A stretch of DNA of 64,000 bases from positions 6,940,447 through 7,004,446 of the forward strand of contig NC_083645.1 in NCBI RefSeq assembly GCF_963576545.1, in the 5' to 3' direction. Position 1 is the first letter of the stretch. Each line of letters opens with the position of its first letter. The DNA comes from Limanda limanda (taxonomy: Eukaryota > Chordata > Actinopteri > Pleuronectiformes > Pleuronectidae). Of the stretch, positions 10,611 to 24,110 are shown in pieces. The position numbers were made by a program, and so were the translations under genes. The notes below the pieces were generated by a model that saw nothing but the letters and a program-made list of their open reading frames with translations, did not search any database and was not told the origin of the DNA.

Positions 10611-13600
10611 ACATCACTAGTGCAGTGCCTGTTCTAAACTGCTTGGAATGAGCTGTTCTCTTGTCCTGAGTTAAAACTGTGGAGCTACTTCAGATTTATT
10701 CCTGGCCATTAGTTAGTCCTCCTCAAACAGTTCTGCAACTTACTGTCACTTTTTATTCTTTGTGTGCTGAACGTTGTGTGCGGAGCTTTTTATAAAGAGT
10801 CTATGGCGCAGAGTCAAGTTAGAAAACTTTGTGTGGATTTTCTTTTTTACTGTTCATGTGGTTATATATCAATTTGAATGATTTATTTAACTGCTGTTAT
10901 TTTTTTCATACATGGTATGTCAACTATTTCACAAATTTGTGAATCGGTCGACAGATTATTCGGTACCAAGTTCACAGCTTTAAAAAAAAAAATCTCAGTA
11001 TTTGCTCTGGGAATAAAGCATTATAGCAACGAACAAAGGTTGTGACGAGACAAAGAAGGGCGAAGACACAGTAGATGGTGTTAATGCACCTTGATGTCGG
11101 TTGCCACCCTCCAATAAACCAGACAAAAAAGAAGAGAGTGAGTCTAGGAACATTGGACTATGATGGAGATCAGCGCCCAATGCATCCGTGTCTGTGTCTC
11201 AGTCCGATATCGTGAAATAAAATTAATCAAATCATCAAAATGAGCCTGCTGCGATTTTGATCTGCGGGTTGACCCAGTTTTCGATCACTGCTGTAGTTTA
11301 TCCAGGGATGTAGAAGAAGACATGTTCAACTCTGTCTGCAAACTGAAAGCACACTGCCTGGTCCCCACTGACTGCTACAGAGCTTTTTATTGGATTTTCA
11401 GAATATGGATATTCATTGATTGTTAATAATATTGTACATGTGTTCAAATTGCACCAAATTTGACAATGCACTTTCTCAAACGATTAACATCGCCGATGGA
11501 TGAACAGTTCAAGAGAAATGTAAAAATGTTGTCATCAAATTTCTGTTCAGAGCAAAAAATCCTCAGTCTCGGGATAATCTCCCAAGTAGAAGACGGGATC
11601 TGCAGGGAAAAGTGGTGACACAGTCAATTTATAGTCAGTGAATATAAGGTTCAGACCCACAGTCCAATACTCAGTCTGCCCCTCAATCCTCCCGAGCTCT
11701 CAGTCAGCTCACGTCATTCATCACGCCGCTGAAATTTCCATCCTCACTCCTCTTGATAGTACTTCACACCAACATCATCAGCGACTCACAGGCTTTGAAC
11801 GGATGCTACGTCTCATCCCCAGCCAAGAATCCACAAACAAATGCTCCACAACTAACTGCAGATAACAATGACGGAAGTTTTCTGTCTGGAGGAAAAATGT
11901 CCCCTTCTCTCCTGTCAAGGTGGCGCGACCATCCCTCAGGAAGGGAAAATGGGAGCTCAGTCTTCGGATGTGAGGACGCTAGTGAAATCCGTCAGATCAT
12001 CTGATGCACTTACTGCAATGTAATGGAAAGAGGTTTCAATGAATGAACTGGAGAAATACATACACAATTCTTTAGCTGCTTAGCTTTCATCACATGTGCT
12101 AACTTTGGTGTTGTGCTGGTAGTACATTGTGGTTTATTGGACAAAAGGCCAGACTTGAGGCTTGAAATCAGCAGTTCACAAACCAACGTGGGGTGTCAGG
12201 GCGGGTTGAGAGTGAAGAAACTCAAAGACACTAAAACATAAGAATGACATCGGTGGGTAAAGCTCCCTATAGGTTTGCCACTACAATTGACAATTTTCTC
12301 ACCACAGATATTATATCCCCTTTTTGTAGAAAAAATACTGATTAGAGCAGCTTTTGATGTATTGCAGAAGTATTTATTCACCTCTGTGCCAAGCACTAAT
12401 TGCAAGGACTTGTCACTGATCCGCTGCAGACTACAGATTTTTCTGAGCTGCAAATGGTGTAACATTATACAGATGTGTCTTTCCAGCTGTTCCAATTTAA
12501 CAAGGAAGTCTGAATCACGATGAGGCTGAATCGCCAAACATTCTACTTTCTTTCAGGATTTAGATTGAGCGTGATTAGAATATGGCACAAAACCACAGAC
12601 AAGCAGTCCAGATACCACATCTGTGACATATTAGGATTAAAGGCTTGTGGAGTTCTCAAGAGGAGATGTGAACGAGGTGAAGCTTCATAGTTTCAGTGTT
12701 CCTACAGGTATCATGTGTAAGATATCCTGTCATTATCACTTACTGCTGACAATTTCTTTTGAGCACCATAAGCTTTTAGACATGATCGAGCCTTACAAAA
12801 AAATATCTTTGGTAAAATAACTGAAACACTTTCTGTCAGTCATCAAAGCAGCGGCACAGATAATAAAATGCCTCGACTGCAGAAATTCTAAGAAATCATA
12901 ATGAAGGAGATGGAGCCTTTGAGCTAATTGCTCCACAGATAATCCACTTAAATGATTACATGACACTGGTGCTGCAAAGACACGGGTCAACTGTTCAAAC
13001 TTTATGATTGCGTAAAACAAAAAGCCCCAATCTGTGGGTGAAAGGTGCTGTGTAGACTTGTTAGGGTTCATGCTTTATGTGAAGAGCTAAGCCAGTGTCT
13101 TAAAAGAAAATAAAACAGTAACCATCTGGATTGGATATAAAATCCCTAGCCGAACATTTGTCTTTAACAGTCACGATTCTGCCCACACAGTATTCAAGGA
13201 GAGTGTGATCTGCGTTTTCTCAGTGTCCCTCAAAGATGGATACGCCCACCTTTGATTTGAGTCATTTGTTAATCTTGTCAAATATATATACGTAAATATG
13301 TATAATGTCATGATGTAGAGACGTCCCCACGATTTACTCTAAGTTAGCATTGGCCCTTCGAGATCCAAGATGGTTTGAAACTGTAAGTGGCGTTATGAGC
13401 CATTTTCAACCCATAAATGTAGATTTTAAAACCAGCATTAATGTGTTTCATTAATGAGCAGGTCTATAATTTATCTTATTTTATCTGTCCCTAGAAGCAG
13501 ATGGCGGAACTAATCAATAAGAAGGTCTCTATTCACCCAGAAATGTCACTCTTTAGTTTCAGATGAAAACAAATGAGAAGAAAGGGGGCTAGAAATCGAT

Positions 13601-14419
13601 TTGTATTATTATTTGAGTTATTTAAGTTATTTTTAAGAGCATCCCATGGTAATCTTCAATATGATTAAGAAGTGCAAGTACGGTAACACTAGCTCTTAGC
13701 TGAAGAAACAATGTGATTATATAATTTCCCCATGTTGTGTTTCATGTTAAAGGATCTTTTAAAGTAAAGGTCCAATGAAGAACCTGCAGTAGGCACATCC
13801 CTTAGGGAGAAATGAAAGAGTTTAGCAGGTTTTAGTTCCATACAAATATTATAAAAAACTATCGGAACACAGACAACATAACCCTCATCTAAACCTTCCA
13901 AAACAAACAGTAGCCTGTAGAATAATACACCTCTGCCAACTGTTCAAGCCATGGCAAGGTCATACAGTAATTCCCAACCCACAGAGGAATTGTATTGAGG
14001 AGACAAACAAACAAACAATAATTAGGAAGTAGTGATTTAAGACGCACCAAGTGTCTGAAATGTCCAGAATCCTGCCGTCTGCCATCCGTCTTGTTCAGGG
14101 TGGATGTGAACGCTGTGACTTCTTCAGAAGCTTAAAAGGTCTTGCAGTATCCATAAGCCATAATTTGCACCTCAGCAGGACACAGTAACACATATGGTCG
14201 GTTATAGACTGTTCCCAGAGCTTTCAAATTCACCTTGTCGAATTTTGACATGAAATCTAATGATCACTGTCCAAGGATGTGGCCTGGGATGTGGTGTAAC
14301 TGCGGGTGTGATTAACCTGCTTCAGTTTAAGCCCAATTTAAGTACAATTACTGGGAATTTTGTCCTTTTAATTTGATTCACGACCCTTCCACAAACATGG
14401 GGGAGGCAGGATTTAGGAT
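10611..14419 (+). other. aff2: Intron 1, second segment
   Basis: No exon or clear repeat apart from short A or T runs. 12230-12540 and 12790-13075 are open in more than one frame on both strands but show no protein family; the second is listed as a candidate regulatory element. The rest is unique AT-rich sequence. Confidence 0.55.
12790..13075. promoter_or_regulatory. Candidate conserved non-coding element
   Basis: Repeat-free block with dense AT-core motifs, including GAGCTAATTG at 12921-12930, CAGATAATCC and AAATGATTAC shortly after. Open frames here are judged incidental. Candidate only. Confidence 0.35.
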
Positions 14420-14510
14420 TTACACTGCAGTTAGCATCCAGGGGGCGATCAGGATGATTTGGCCTCGCTTTTTGGAGCCGTCATGTTGTCTATCTTTATA
14501 TGAGCCTGTA
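14420..14510. mobile_element. MITE-like repeat A, copy at 14.4 kb (partial)
   Basis: Shares 'tttacactgcag', 'cagggggcgatc', 'gatttggcctcgctttt', 'ggagccgtcatgttgtctat' and 'ctttatatgagcctgta' with copies at 25.0 and 31.7 kb in the same orientation and with 53.0 kb in the opposite one. Short, non-coding and dispersed, so a non-autonomous element family. Confidence 0.65.
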
Positions 14511-14540
14511 TGCACAAGTAGCCATCACCAAGCACGTGTT

Positions 14541-14903
14541 CCCAACTGGTATAAACATGAGTCCTGATTGTGTCTCCTGTGACCACTTGTGACCGTATCT
14601 CACTTCCCGCTCTAAATGAAAATGAACACGTATGTCATTTGTGTTAGTTAAGACCAAATTATGTTGTTTTAAACCCAGTCTGAGGTAACAGATGTGTCCG
14701 ATGTCACTGTGTGTCTGTGTGTTGGCATGAGAGAGAGAGGAGTCACGAGGAGCTGAGTGAATCTCTTGCATGAGAGAGTGGGCTGGCAAATGTGTTCACT
14801 CGTAATTGTATCTATATCTGATCCTGGTGCGTTCACACCTGTACTTAGAGCTGTCCGCTTGACATCGTATCACAATAGCCACTTAGTGATACCAGGTGTG
14901 TCT
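14541..14903. mobile_element. MITE-like repeat B with diverged inverted ends
   Basis: The left end reads 'aactggtataaacatgagtc' then 'ctgattgtg'. The right end, reverse-complemented, reads 'cacacctggtatcactaagt' then 'ggctattgtg', so the two ends are imperfect inverted repeats about 360 bp apart. A lone right-end copy occurs at 27391-27475. No coding capacity. It lies directly beside a repeat A copy. Confidence 0.6.
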
Positions 14904-14942
14904 CAGTGGTCAAACAAGCAATTCCCCCTCCACCTGCCTTAG

Positions 14943-15288
14943 AGCTGGGGCGATACAGTATAAAATCGTATCACAAGTTTTTTTTAATTGGTCGATATTG
15001 AGATATACATATATTGCGGTTTCTTATGCAAAAAACAAAATTTTCTTGCTTGTATAATCATCCTGTGCCACAGCACTTTACTTAGAACATTTAATACAAA
15101 CCACTACAGTGAAAAGGTGAATATAATGTACATACTCAGCATTTTTTCTTAAATTAAATTTTTTTGTTTCTTTTGCCTTTTTTCTATTTCTTTCTTCTCT
15201 TGTCTCCCTTATTCTGACGTTCCTGCTGCTGAAAAAACTGAATTTCCCCGATGTGTGGATCAATAAAGTTTTATCTTATCTTATCTTA
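14943..15288 (+). mobile_element. Composite repeat: 'gctggggcgatac' fragment plus LINE 3' tail
   Basis: 14943-15110 resembles the common teleost 'gggctgggcgatat...tatcgatattga' repeat. From about 15160 the sequence has the form of the 3' untranslated end of a teleost L2-like LINE: pyrimidine-rich DNA, then 'gaatttccccgatgtgtgga', 'tcaataaagtt' and three copies of a TTATC tail ending at 15288. No reverse transcriptase remains. Family assignment is from memory. Confidence 0.6.
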
Positions 15289-16609
15289 AATGAGCTTCAC
15301 TGCACTGAGGCTCATCACTCCGCTGGTCAACAGGTGACTCTGCTCCTCCGGTGTTTTCTAATCATCACACTGATCTTTATAAAAAATCACTCCATTTCCG
15401 TTGTTGGACAGTGAACGGTGTTAGTTCTCTGGTCACCTACTCTGGAAGAACAGCACTGGGCCAGCCGCTCGTTTGCTACTTCAAAAAACCCATTAATGTC
15501 GAAACTGTGGTTAGTGTCAAAACTTACTTAATAGTAGAATCACGCTTGTTATATTATTATTGCATACTGCACTTTCTCCTCGTAAGCTGGGTTCATGTCA
15601 TAGATAATTAGCCAAAAGGCCACAGGGCTCAGTCAAGTACAATGTGACAATTAACTATAGCACCATTATCTCCAGAGGTCGAACTTCTTTAATAAATCTG
15701 ATTACTGCTAATACTACTAAGCCACGCACTTTTCTATATTTATCATAAGGAAAAAAGGTCAGATTTGTTCTTAACTAGTTTGTAAAAGATTAAAATTACC
15801 TTTTCACTTTTGGCTCAATTTCAAGTACACAACAAAACCGCAATAAGAAACAACATGAAGTCGCACACAGCAAATGACCATGACAGCCATGAGATGATAA
15901 GACCCAACAGGCGCTGAGTGGCTCAAAGAGGCGCAGCAAATAGTCATTCAAGAGTGCAGCTGAAGGTACTTACACTGACGTATGTTTCCCTGAGCTACAA
16001 TATCTTCATTAAAAAAGACTTAGAGAAAAGACGATAAGAGTGTCCCCTCATCAAAAGCTGTTTAAAACGTTTCAGGTGTAAGATGCTGCAGATTTATCAC
16101 AGATATTATTGTCTAGTACTGATGTGTAGGGATTTCAGTTGCCTTATCAATAGATGTGACTAAAAGCCTTGTAACTGCTGATTATACACTGAAGCAGAGG
16201 AGTGTACATAACTGCACCAGATCTTCCCCATGGGATCAGATCACCAGGCTCCTGTTGCCGCTGCTGTTCCAATATTGGCAGAGTCGTTGTCTTCACAGTG
16301 TTTCCCACCTTTTAATGCTCATATTTATCTGTGCAGTGATGGCCCCGGAGTCCCTTTCATGCCTTTTTTAAAGACCACTTTTGGGCTCGTTTCTGTTATC
16401 AGACAGTACACAGAGGAGAGAGAGCGAGCTGCTGGAGAGTATTTGAGCCACATTCAAACCCTCAACACAGGAAGAGGGATACAATGGATGTGCACATTTG
16501 TAAAATCCACATCTGTCAGGATAGTGTATCTGAAAATTGTGGCTAATTACTATATGAAGTGCATGGAAATATTTAACATGCTATTTTTGGTTTGCTCAAT
16601 AATCTAATG

Positions 16610-16830
16610 ATATGAAGTCATTAGTAAATTATTTGATAATATTCACTCATTTTCTGTGAGAGTTGAATTTGTGATAGGTCAAATTAGGTGTGTATGTAAT
16701 GAACACCCTGCTTGAAATTACACTCCCTAATTTGTTGTTAGAACTAATTAGGAATTAATTATTTACTTGAGGTAACGTTCCCTTATTTTATGTGGATGTT
16801 ATTTTAGTAATTAGTTCAATCAGTTAATGA
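16610..16830. promoter_or_regulatory. Candidate conserved non-coding element, TAATTA cluster
   Basis: Repeat-free block with many homeodomain-type cores: CCTAATTTG, AACTAATTAGG, AATTAATTATT (16741-16770) and TAATTAGTTC within about 100 bp. Candidate enhancer by motif density only. Confidence 0.35.
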
Positions 16831-17204
16831 AGTAGTGTTTGGTCTGTAACTCGAATTCAGACTTCAGAAGTTTGTGATTTTCCACAAGTTGTACCTGCTC
16901 TCCTACAGCTACACTAGTGCTGGTAAGAATAATAAACTTGGTCATCTAAATAAGAGTAATGATATCCACTATCATTTATCTACTACAGTAAATTTCAGTT
17001 TTAACTGCTGAACCTTATTAATAAAAAATTCAATCACAAACATCATAAAAGTCGTAGCAGGGCAAGACATATCAGACTGTGGGTGTGCAGGTGTGTGTGT
17101 GTGTTGCAAGGTTTATAGAGAGAGAGAGCGCAAGGGAGCAAGAGACTTGGCAGTCAACACCAGGTAGCTTCTGCCCTTGTGCCCCCCAAGATACCAATAC
17201 AATA

Positions 17205-17329
<125 letters not shown>

Positions 17330-17444
17330 CAGGTCCCGAGGTTGGCAGAGCCATCTGCCAAGAGGAGCACGGTGCTGAGGAATGATAACACATGCACACA
17401 ACAACACTCAGACACACTCTTTCTTTCCTCTCTTTCTGTTTTTT

Positions 17445-17448
<4 letters not shown>

Positions 17449-17489
<41 letters not shown>

Positions 17490-17496
17490 ACACACA
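17449..17496. repeat. (CA)n microsatellite
   Basis: CA repeat with one CT interruption, 120 bp after the longer CA tract. Confidence 0.95.
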
Positions 17497-17606
17497 GTCT
17501 GCCTTGAAACCAGGGCACGAATAGTTCTCTCCCCTGTGCACAGTAGCTGGCACTGCTGATGTTGCTGATACCTATTTTGTGCATATATTGTGCATTTCTC
17601 TATAAA

Positions 17607-17616
17607 TGTGTGTGTT

Positions 17617-17671
<55 letters not shown>
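17607..17671. repeat. (TG)n microsatellite
   Basis: TG repeat on the same strand as the preceding CA tracts, therefore complementary to them and able to pair with them in single-stranded nucleic acid. Confidence 0.95.
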
Positions 17672-17672
<1 letters not shown>

Positions 17673-20506
17673 TGAGTATCTTAAGGTGGCAGAGAGCCAA
17701 CTTAATTCCTTCTCCGTACAGACATATTGGAAATCCGTCTATCTGGCTGTTATTGGGGTGATTTAACATTTTAGTAGCTTCAGTCTGTCCAACACCATTA
17801 AAGTAAAACACAGAAACATTTTGATCCTTCCAGCAGAGTCCTGCAAATGTCCACTTTTGTAAACATCCTACCCTCACAAAGGCCAATACTGCTCCCAATC
17901 AGCTACACATAATTATCTTTAAATCTTTTACAAGCCCAACTTGAGGAAAGAAATGAAGATTATGGAGGAAACGTGTCCTCCATGTTGCATCTCCGCCTAC
18001 TCTGACCAGCTTGTTGGCAGAGGAAGACACTCTTCAAATTGACCATACCAGCAACCTGGTCAACCTGGTGGGAGTGCCCATGTCGCAATTACTGTAAACT
18101 TTACAGATTGTTGTTTGTTCAATTGGCTGAGTACTGCATATAAATTTGCCAAATTCTAAGCTAAGAAAGAAAGAACATGGATTTACTATTTCCCCAGCAG
18201 ACTTTTTCTTCTTGCCATTTAATGAAAAAATAAACCAAAACTCATTTTTGAAATTATTTATTTACTATCAAAACACAGACTTTCCCCTCAGTATATTATA
18301 GGCTATTATGACACCTTCAAGTGTACTGAACTGTTCTTTTTATTTTAAGTAAATCCCCAATTATTGGGTTCAACAAATTTATGCTGACAATGAAGAAAAA
18401 GATTACACATTTAATTGAAAATGTTCCTCTCTTTTTCTTTTTTTGCTGATACCCTCATAAGGCTGATAGTGGCAGTTTTTTTTTATATCTGTAATATACT
18501 GTTAGCAATATTGAGCCGTTTGCAGCAGGCTAGTTAACAATTGTGTGTGCTGCTTTGTGTTTTCTTATATTTATCAATAGTTACTGAAGCATTACTTTAA
18601 CATAATTACCCCTCATGAACCTAATAATTGGATTCAGCTGTATTAAAGATCATATTTTATGTTCAAGTTAACTCTGGCTAGCTAAGCAAGGGGTGTGTTT
18701 TAGTCTCCTAAAAATAGTCAAGTTAAATAATACATTAAATCAATAATACAAGGGTTATAGCAATATAATTCAAATCAAACCTGGATAAACTTAACAGCTA
18801 CAATAACCTTTATGCAAGTTACTCTAGCCAGTGTATTGTGAATTTTCAATACATACAAATAAATCAAAATAAATAAAAAAAAGGAAACACTTCATCTGAG
18901 CGAAAAAAAAAAAATCGGATTGATCTGGTTTTGTGTCTTTGTGTGACGGCACAATTTAGAAAAAGGGCATAAACCAGAGAGCTAGTTACCCTCACATAGT
19001 AATAGATTGAACACTGGATTTCAAATGAAACAGAAAGAATAAAACTGAATTTGAAAGCAGGGCGACACAGAGGAAGGGAGAGCGAGACGTAGAAGGAGAG
19101 GGCTAATGACGTAGCTTTTCTAGCCGAGGCCAATTTACTGTGAGGTTTCTAAAGGTCATCTCCTACATGGAGGCCTGTCTATGACAAATTACATTATTTA
19201 CACTGGGTAGAAAGAGGCAGTGAGACCTAGAGACACACAGAGAGTATAAGAAGAGGCTGGGAGGTAGAGCGTGTGTGTTTGACTCTAATTGGTCTGCAGT
19301 GTTAACATGAGAACCCTGAAGACATTTGCTAACACTTTGCCTAATGATGCTCTTATCAAAGCAAAACACCTGCATTTCTGACATGCAACTCTGATGTCCT
19401 ACGTGTTATTTAGAGATGTTTCACTGCAACATTTTGATGTTTTCATTTTGTTTTTGTCCACGCAGTTTTGGATATTCAGAGAGACACTGTACTGACTACT
19501 GTGGACATTAAATTGATCATGTTTAAAAGGTTTTCCAATGCTATCTGTTGCATTCTCAAACTCACAAAAGAGTTTTACCCTTGTCTTTCAATGATTTCTA
19601 CAACATCACTGCTTTTAACTGGCTGTTAAGTCTTTTCAGGGAAAACCACTGTGGAGCTGTGGAAGTGATGTTTGATTTATCCTTCTAGTTAGTTCAGTTA
19701 AGAAGTGGGTAATTTACATTAGCAATGTGGCTGTGCCACCTAGAAGAAGGTGAATCCACCAAAGAAAAGCTGCAGGAAAACACTTTGTGACTGATGGATG
19801 ATCTCTGTAAAGTGAATTGTAGAAACTGTTTGACTGACTGGGAACAGCTGGGACCCTTCAAAGATGGAGATAACTCCCCACTTCAAATGCTATGGTCTGA
19901 CACAAACAGTATGTTACACTGTGTATATAGGTAATGTGATATTTCTTACAATATAATAAAAATTCCTTTTTTCCATTATTATCAATACCTTAAACAAACT
20001 ACAACTTGGTTGGGAAATTGATATATTTCAGAAGTTTTCATTTCCCCTGAAGGAGAGGACTCAATTCCCCAAAGAGCAGCTTAGTGTTTGCATATGTCTG
20101 TGTCCCATGGGCTTTCCAGAGAAAGGAATAGCCTAAGGTGTTTGTGGTTAAATTGTCTGGTAATTTGGAATGAATGTAAATATGAATATTTACATTTTTT
20201 TGATTTTTAAACTTACTAAAGCATAATATTTAAATTAGATCCCATAAGAAGTGCACAGAAGTACACTTTTCATATCAGCCTTGTTTGTTTTATTTAAAGT
20301 GGCAGTATCTAGTGTGGAGTGTTGGCAGAGAAGGTGTCATGATGCAGGGGCCAAGGAACTAATTGGGGGATTCTTCAGTATGTGTTTTGTATACATAGTA
20401 TATAGTTAGTGATGATGCAGATACAGCATCAGAGTTCTACATTTGAATGTGTTTTCGGTGAATAAAGTCGGTCAGAGGTTATAAATGTTGGTTTTGATAC
20501 TTTTTT

Positions 20507-20544
20507 GGTTAATTGCCCAGCCCTCGGTTAATTGCCCAGCCCTC
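20507..20544. repeat. Perfect 19-bp tandem duplication
   Basis: The 19-mer ggttaattgcccagccctc occurs twice head to tail without a mismatch, which implies a recent local duplication. Confidence 0.95.
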
Positions 20545-22904
20545 ACTCATGATTAGTGGAAAGCATGTATTGTCATGACCTCGATAGGGGAGCTCCTTCA
20601 CCTCTGTCTCTGGCTCCAAATTACATAATTGGTGCAATGTGGTGGTGTTCGTATCCATGTGGGAATGTGTTGTTGATCTTTATTGACAGTCTTTGGGAGA
20701 GACCTTGATAAAAGACACAGCTGATATACTGAAGCTAATTCTGCTGTTCACTGAGTAGTCAGTCCTTAATGCAAAACATGTCGGCTGAAGTAAAGCTAAA
20801 CATTTGACTAAACTCAATTGACTATACTATTCATTGCACACGGTCTGTGTATTTGCTCTTGTTGATGTGACAGTCGATAGCTCTCCATTTCACTGTCGAA
20901 ATTGATTTCTGACCCTACGACGTTAGGTGAAGAGTCATCAAAGTTAGTAAATAAGAGTGGTAATCACTTTTATCCCCTGCTCAAAGTTTATTATTCAGAG
21001 TATCCCTGCCCTCATTTTCTCCTCCGCTGCTCCTGTGTGTCCTCTGTCTCTGTCACTCCTGCTCCACTGCAGGACTTTTATTACCTCTTTATCAACTAAC
21101 TCATAATTATCCTGTGTGTCTCTCTGCCTTCTTCATCAGTGGCTCCCCTCTCTTTCCTTTTTCTGTTAACCTTTTCCTATCTCCCTCCACCCCTCTTCCT
21201 CTCCTTTACTCGGCCCTGCCTTCCTTCAGAGGCCCGCTAATACATTTGTTATCAACCTTCTCCTTAATTAACATGCCTCCTCTCCTCTGAGCCTTTCCTA
21301 TCTCTATTACTCTGTCAAGATGTCTTCTTCACTCTGCCCTATTTCATTCTGACTTTTTCTTCTCTCTGCATCTTCCCAGTCTGTCCCTCTCAGGTTTGTG
21401 AATAGATGAATTTCAGGATACCCCTTCATCCTCACTTCTGAGGCTCTATTATCTACAGGCAGACGATTTGTCTGTCTGAACGCCAGCAGGACACAGAGAT
21501 CCATTTTCTGTGTGAATGCGAGGTCTTGCGTCTCTCAATCTCTCTTAGCTTTCCTCGCTTTAGCAGTGTGTCCTGCTATGTCCGTGCTTGTTTTTTTGTG
21601 CGTGCTTATTTCTTCCGGAGTCACGGTCTTAGTCTCATAGAGCTTGGCAGGCTCCCAGACTGGGTTCATGGGGTGTCTGAGTTATATCACTATAACATCT
21701 CCTCCTTAGTACTCTTAAGGTCTCATAAATATCCTTAAAAAGAAGGGAAAATCTCATTTGTTTTGTATTTCTGAAACAAAAAAAATCATCTTACAATAAC
21801 CGACAGCTCTCTACTTCCAGTCTGAAGCTCCAAGCGTACATACACAAACACACAAATCCTCCTGTTTATCCAGCACAGCAGGTAATTTAATCTCTATATC
21901 ACCTTAGACATGTTTGCATTTGTCATATACACATGTTTATGCCCAGGCTGACTTTTACAGGTATTGTTACAATGCAGCGGCATTTGAGCCTCAAGTGCAG
22001 ATTTGAATTGTGTACTTCTTTATTCTGCTATTGTGGCCTTGTTTACAAATGCTGCTGCATATATGGAACACCTGTAATCTGCACTTAACTTTTTTATTCA
22101 TATATATATAACCCTCTACAAATTAATGTATATTGTTGCAAAAGGTTGCATTTTATAAATAATAAGAGGGATTAAAACAATGGAATCCATAAATGATCTC
22201 TTATAAAACAATAATGGAAACACTTACCTCCATCAAGGCCAGACAGTCCCTCAAATTTAATCAAGCTGAATCACATCTCACACATCCATTGATATCAGTT
22301 TCAAAAATGTTCATGAATTCATGAATTCTTCCTTTGGAAATATGTGAGAATGTTGAGTTAAGCGAAAGAAAAATCCTGGATCCATACCCTGATCGGAATC
22401 TGCACCATTACCCATAATGCATTCTTCAAACAAGTTTTTGTGGAAAACAGTTCAGTTACTTTTGTATAATCTTGCTTTAAACAAACAACAAACAAACAGA
22501 CTGGGTTGAAAACATGACCTCCTTGGTGGACATTAGAAAAGTCACAAACCCGAGCTGCTGTGTGTCCATTACTCATTTCCCCCCACGGTCTGTTGCTTAA
22601 TGATCATCGATATTTATTGATAAACACGATTCCGTTATCCCAGAATACTCTGTCTAATTGTGTATTATCCTGACTATGCTGCTGCTAAGCACAGTAAAGA
22701 AGAGCAAAAGAAAAAAAAACGAAGTTGAGGCTCATTAACCTATAGATAGATGGCAGTGGTTTGGTGAGGACAGACCGCAAGCTGTAAGCCTTCACCCTGC
22801 TCGTACAGCTAGTGGAGAAAATGGCTAACAGGGAGCTCGATCAATACGCTAAGTGTGTGTGTCTGTGTGTGTGTGTGTGAGTCTGGATAGTGTGAAAGCA
22901 TTTG

Positions 22905-22910
<6 letters not shown>

Positions 22911-22990
<80 letters not shown>
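22911..22990. repeat. (GT)n microsatellite, about 80 bp
   Basis: Pure GT repeat, with imperfect GT sequence just upstream from 22853. Confidence 0.97.
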
Positions 22991-23734
22991 ACGCGCACAG
23001 ACAGGCTGTCTAAATGTGTATTGATCCTGTGGTGCTGTTTTGTGTATCTGATGGTTCTGCTGTGTTTCAGTTTCATTAAGTCCAGCTCTCTCAAACAAAC
23101 AATGACAGATGAAGTCGGCTCGAGCGTGATTCATCAGCCTGATTTCTAAAAGTAGTCTAAGGGACATTTTTTTCACCTGCTGAGAATTCAAACTGATGCA
23201 TTTTGGGTACTGTGTGGTCAGTCTTCTTTGAGCTCTTTGAATTCACAGAGATATCATCAAGAGCACAAACACAGACTCACTGGACATTTATTTAAAAACA
23301 TAGTTGTGTACTCAGTGGTTGGTCGTGCTGTGTTTACTGTCATCTATATTCCCACATCTCTTCAGTGTTGTAGCTTAGTTTGTCTTTCAAATCGTCTCCG
23401 GTATGTAATCTGATAATGATCTGCCCAGCCTGCAGTGTGTGTTATTCAATAGACTATCTTCATGTTTATGCTTTTCTTTTATTATGTAAGGTTTGTCTTC
23501 TTGAAATAGCATTTATAGATCAATTGTCTTGCTCAATCTCCTGAGGCAAGTTTAACGTTGATGTATTAAATTCTAACAATGATTTGTAATAAACTATGTT
23601 GCAAACATCAATGTTAATATATATTAAAGGTAAAATATATGGAATTTTATTGCGACTTCTTGTAAAATTACAGTAATAGATGTTAAATATGTTTTTTTTT
23701 ATTATTTACAGTTCATCTGTGTTTTTCAACTGGC

Positions 23735-24110
23735 AGCGATTGCAACCCTGCTGCCAGAAAGCTACCAGGGTTTCTCTTTGTAACTAACCTATAGCACGGC
23801 TCCAGACTAACTTCTTTACATCGGTTGCACATTTGTCACTTTACCGGCGTCTCTCATCTCAGTGTGTCAGTGTGTGAGTGAGTGTGGGCAGGGCCAGCTC
23901 GGGGGTCTGTGTGTGTCAGTGTGAACTCCCCAGAGGAGATGAGATGAGGAAGCGACACGACTCGATCCAATACAGAGACACATCAGTTCAATGTTAGGCA
24001 GGCCGGTGCGGCAAAGGACATTTTTTACTCGCGCTTCTCCGATTTTTGGTCACACTCTGGAGCCCTGTGTAGTTTACTGACTACAGCCCAGGATTGGTGT
24101 ATTGAGGGTA
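23735..24110. other. GC/CpG-richer patch of possible mobile-element origin
   Basis: This block breaks the AT-rich background: it holds CpG-containing words (ttaccggcgtc, gggccagctcgggggtctg, gaagcgacacgactcgatc, actcgcgcttctccgat) and no long open frame. It reminds me of leader-type sequences of dispersed teleost repeats but I cannot name a family. A decayed promoter or regulatory element is the alternative. Confidence 0.35.
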
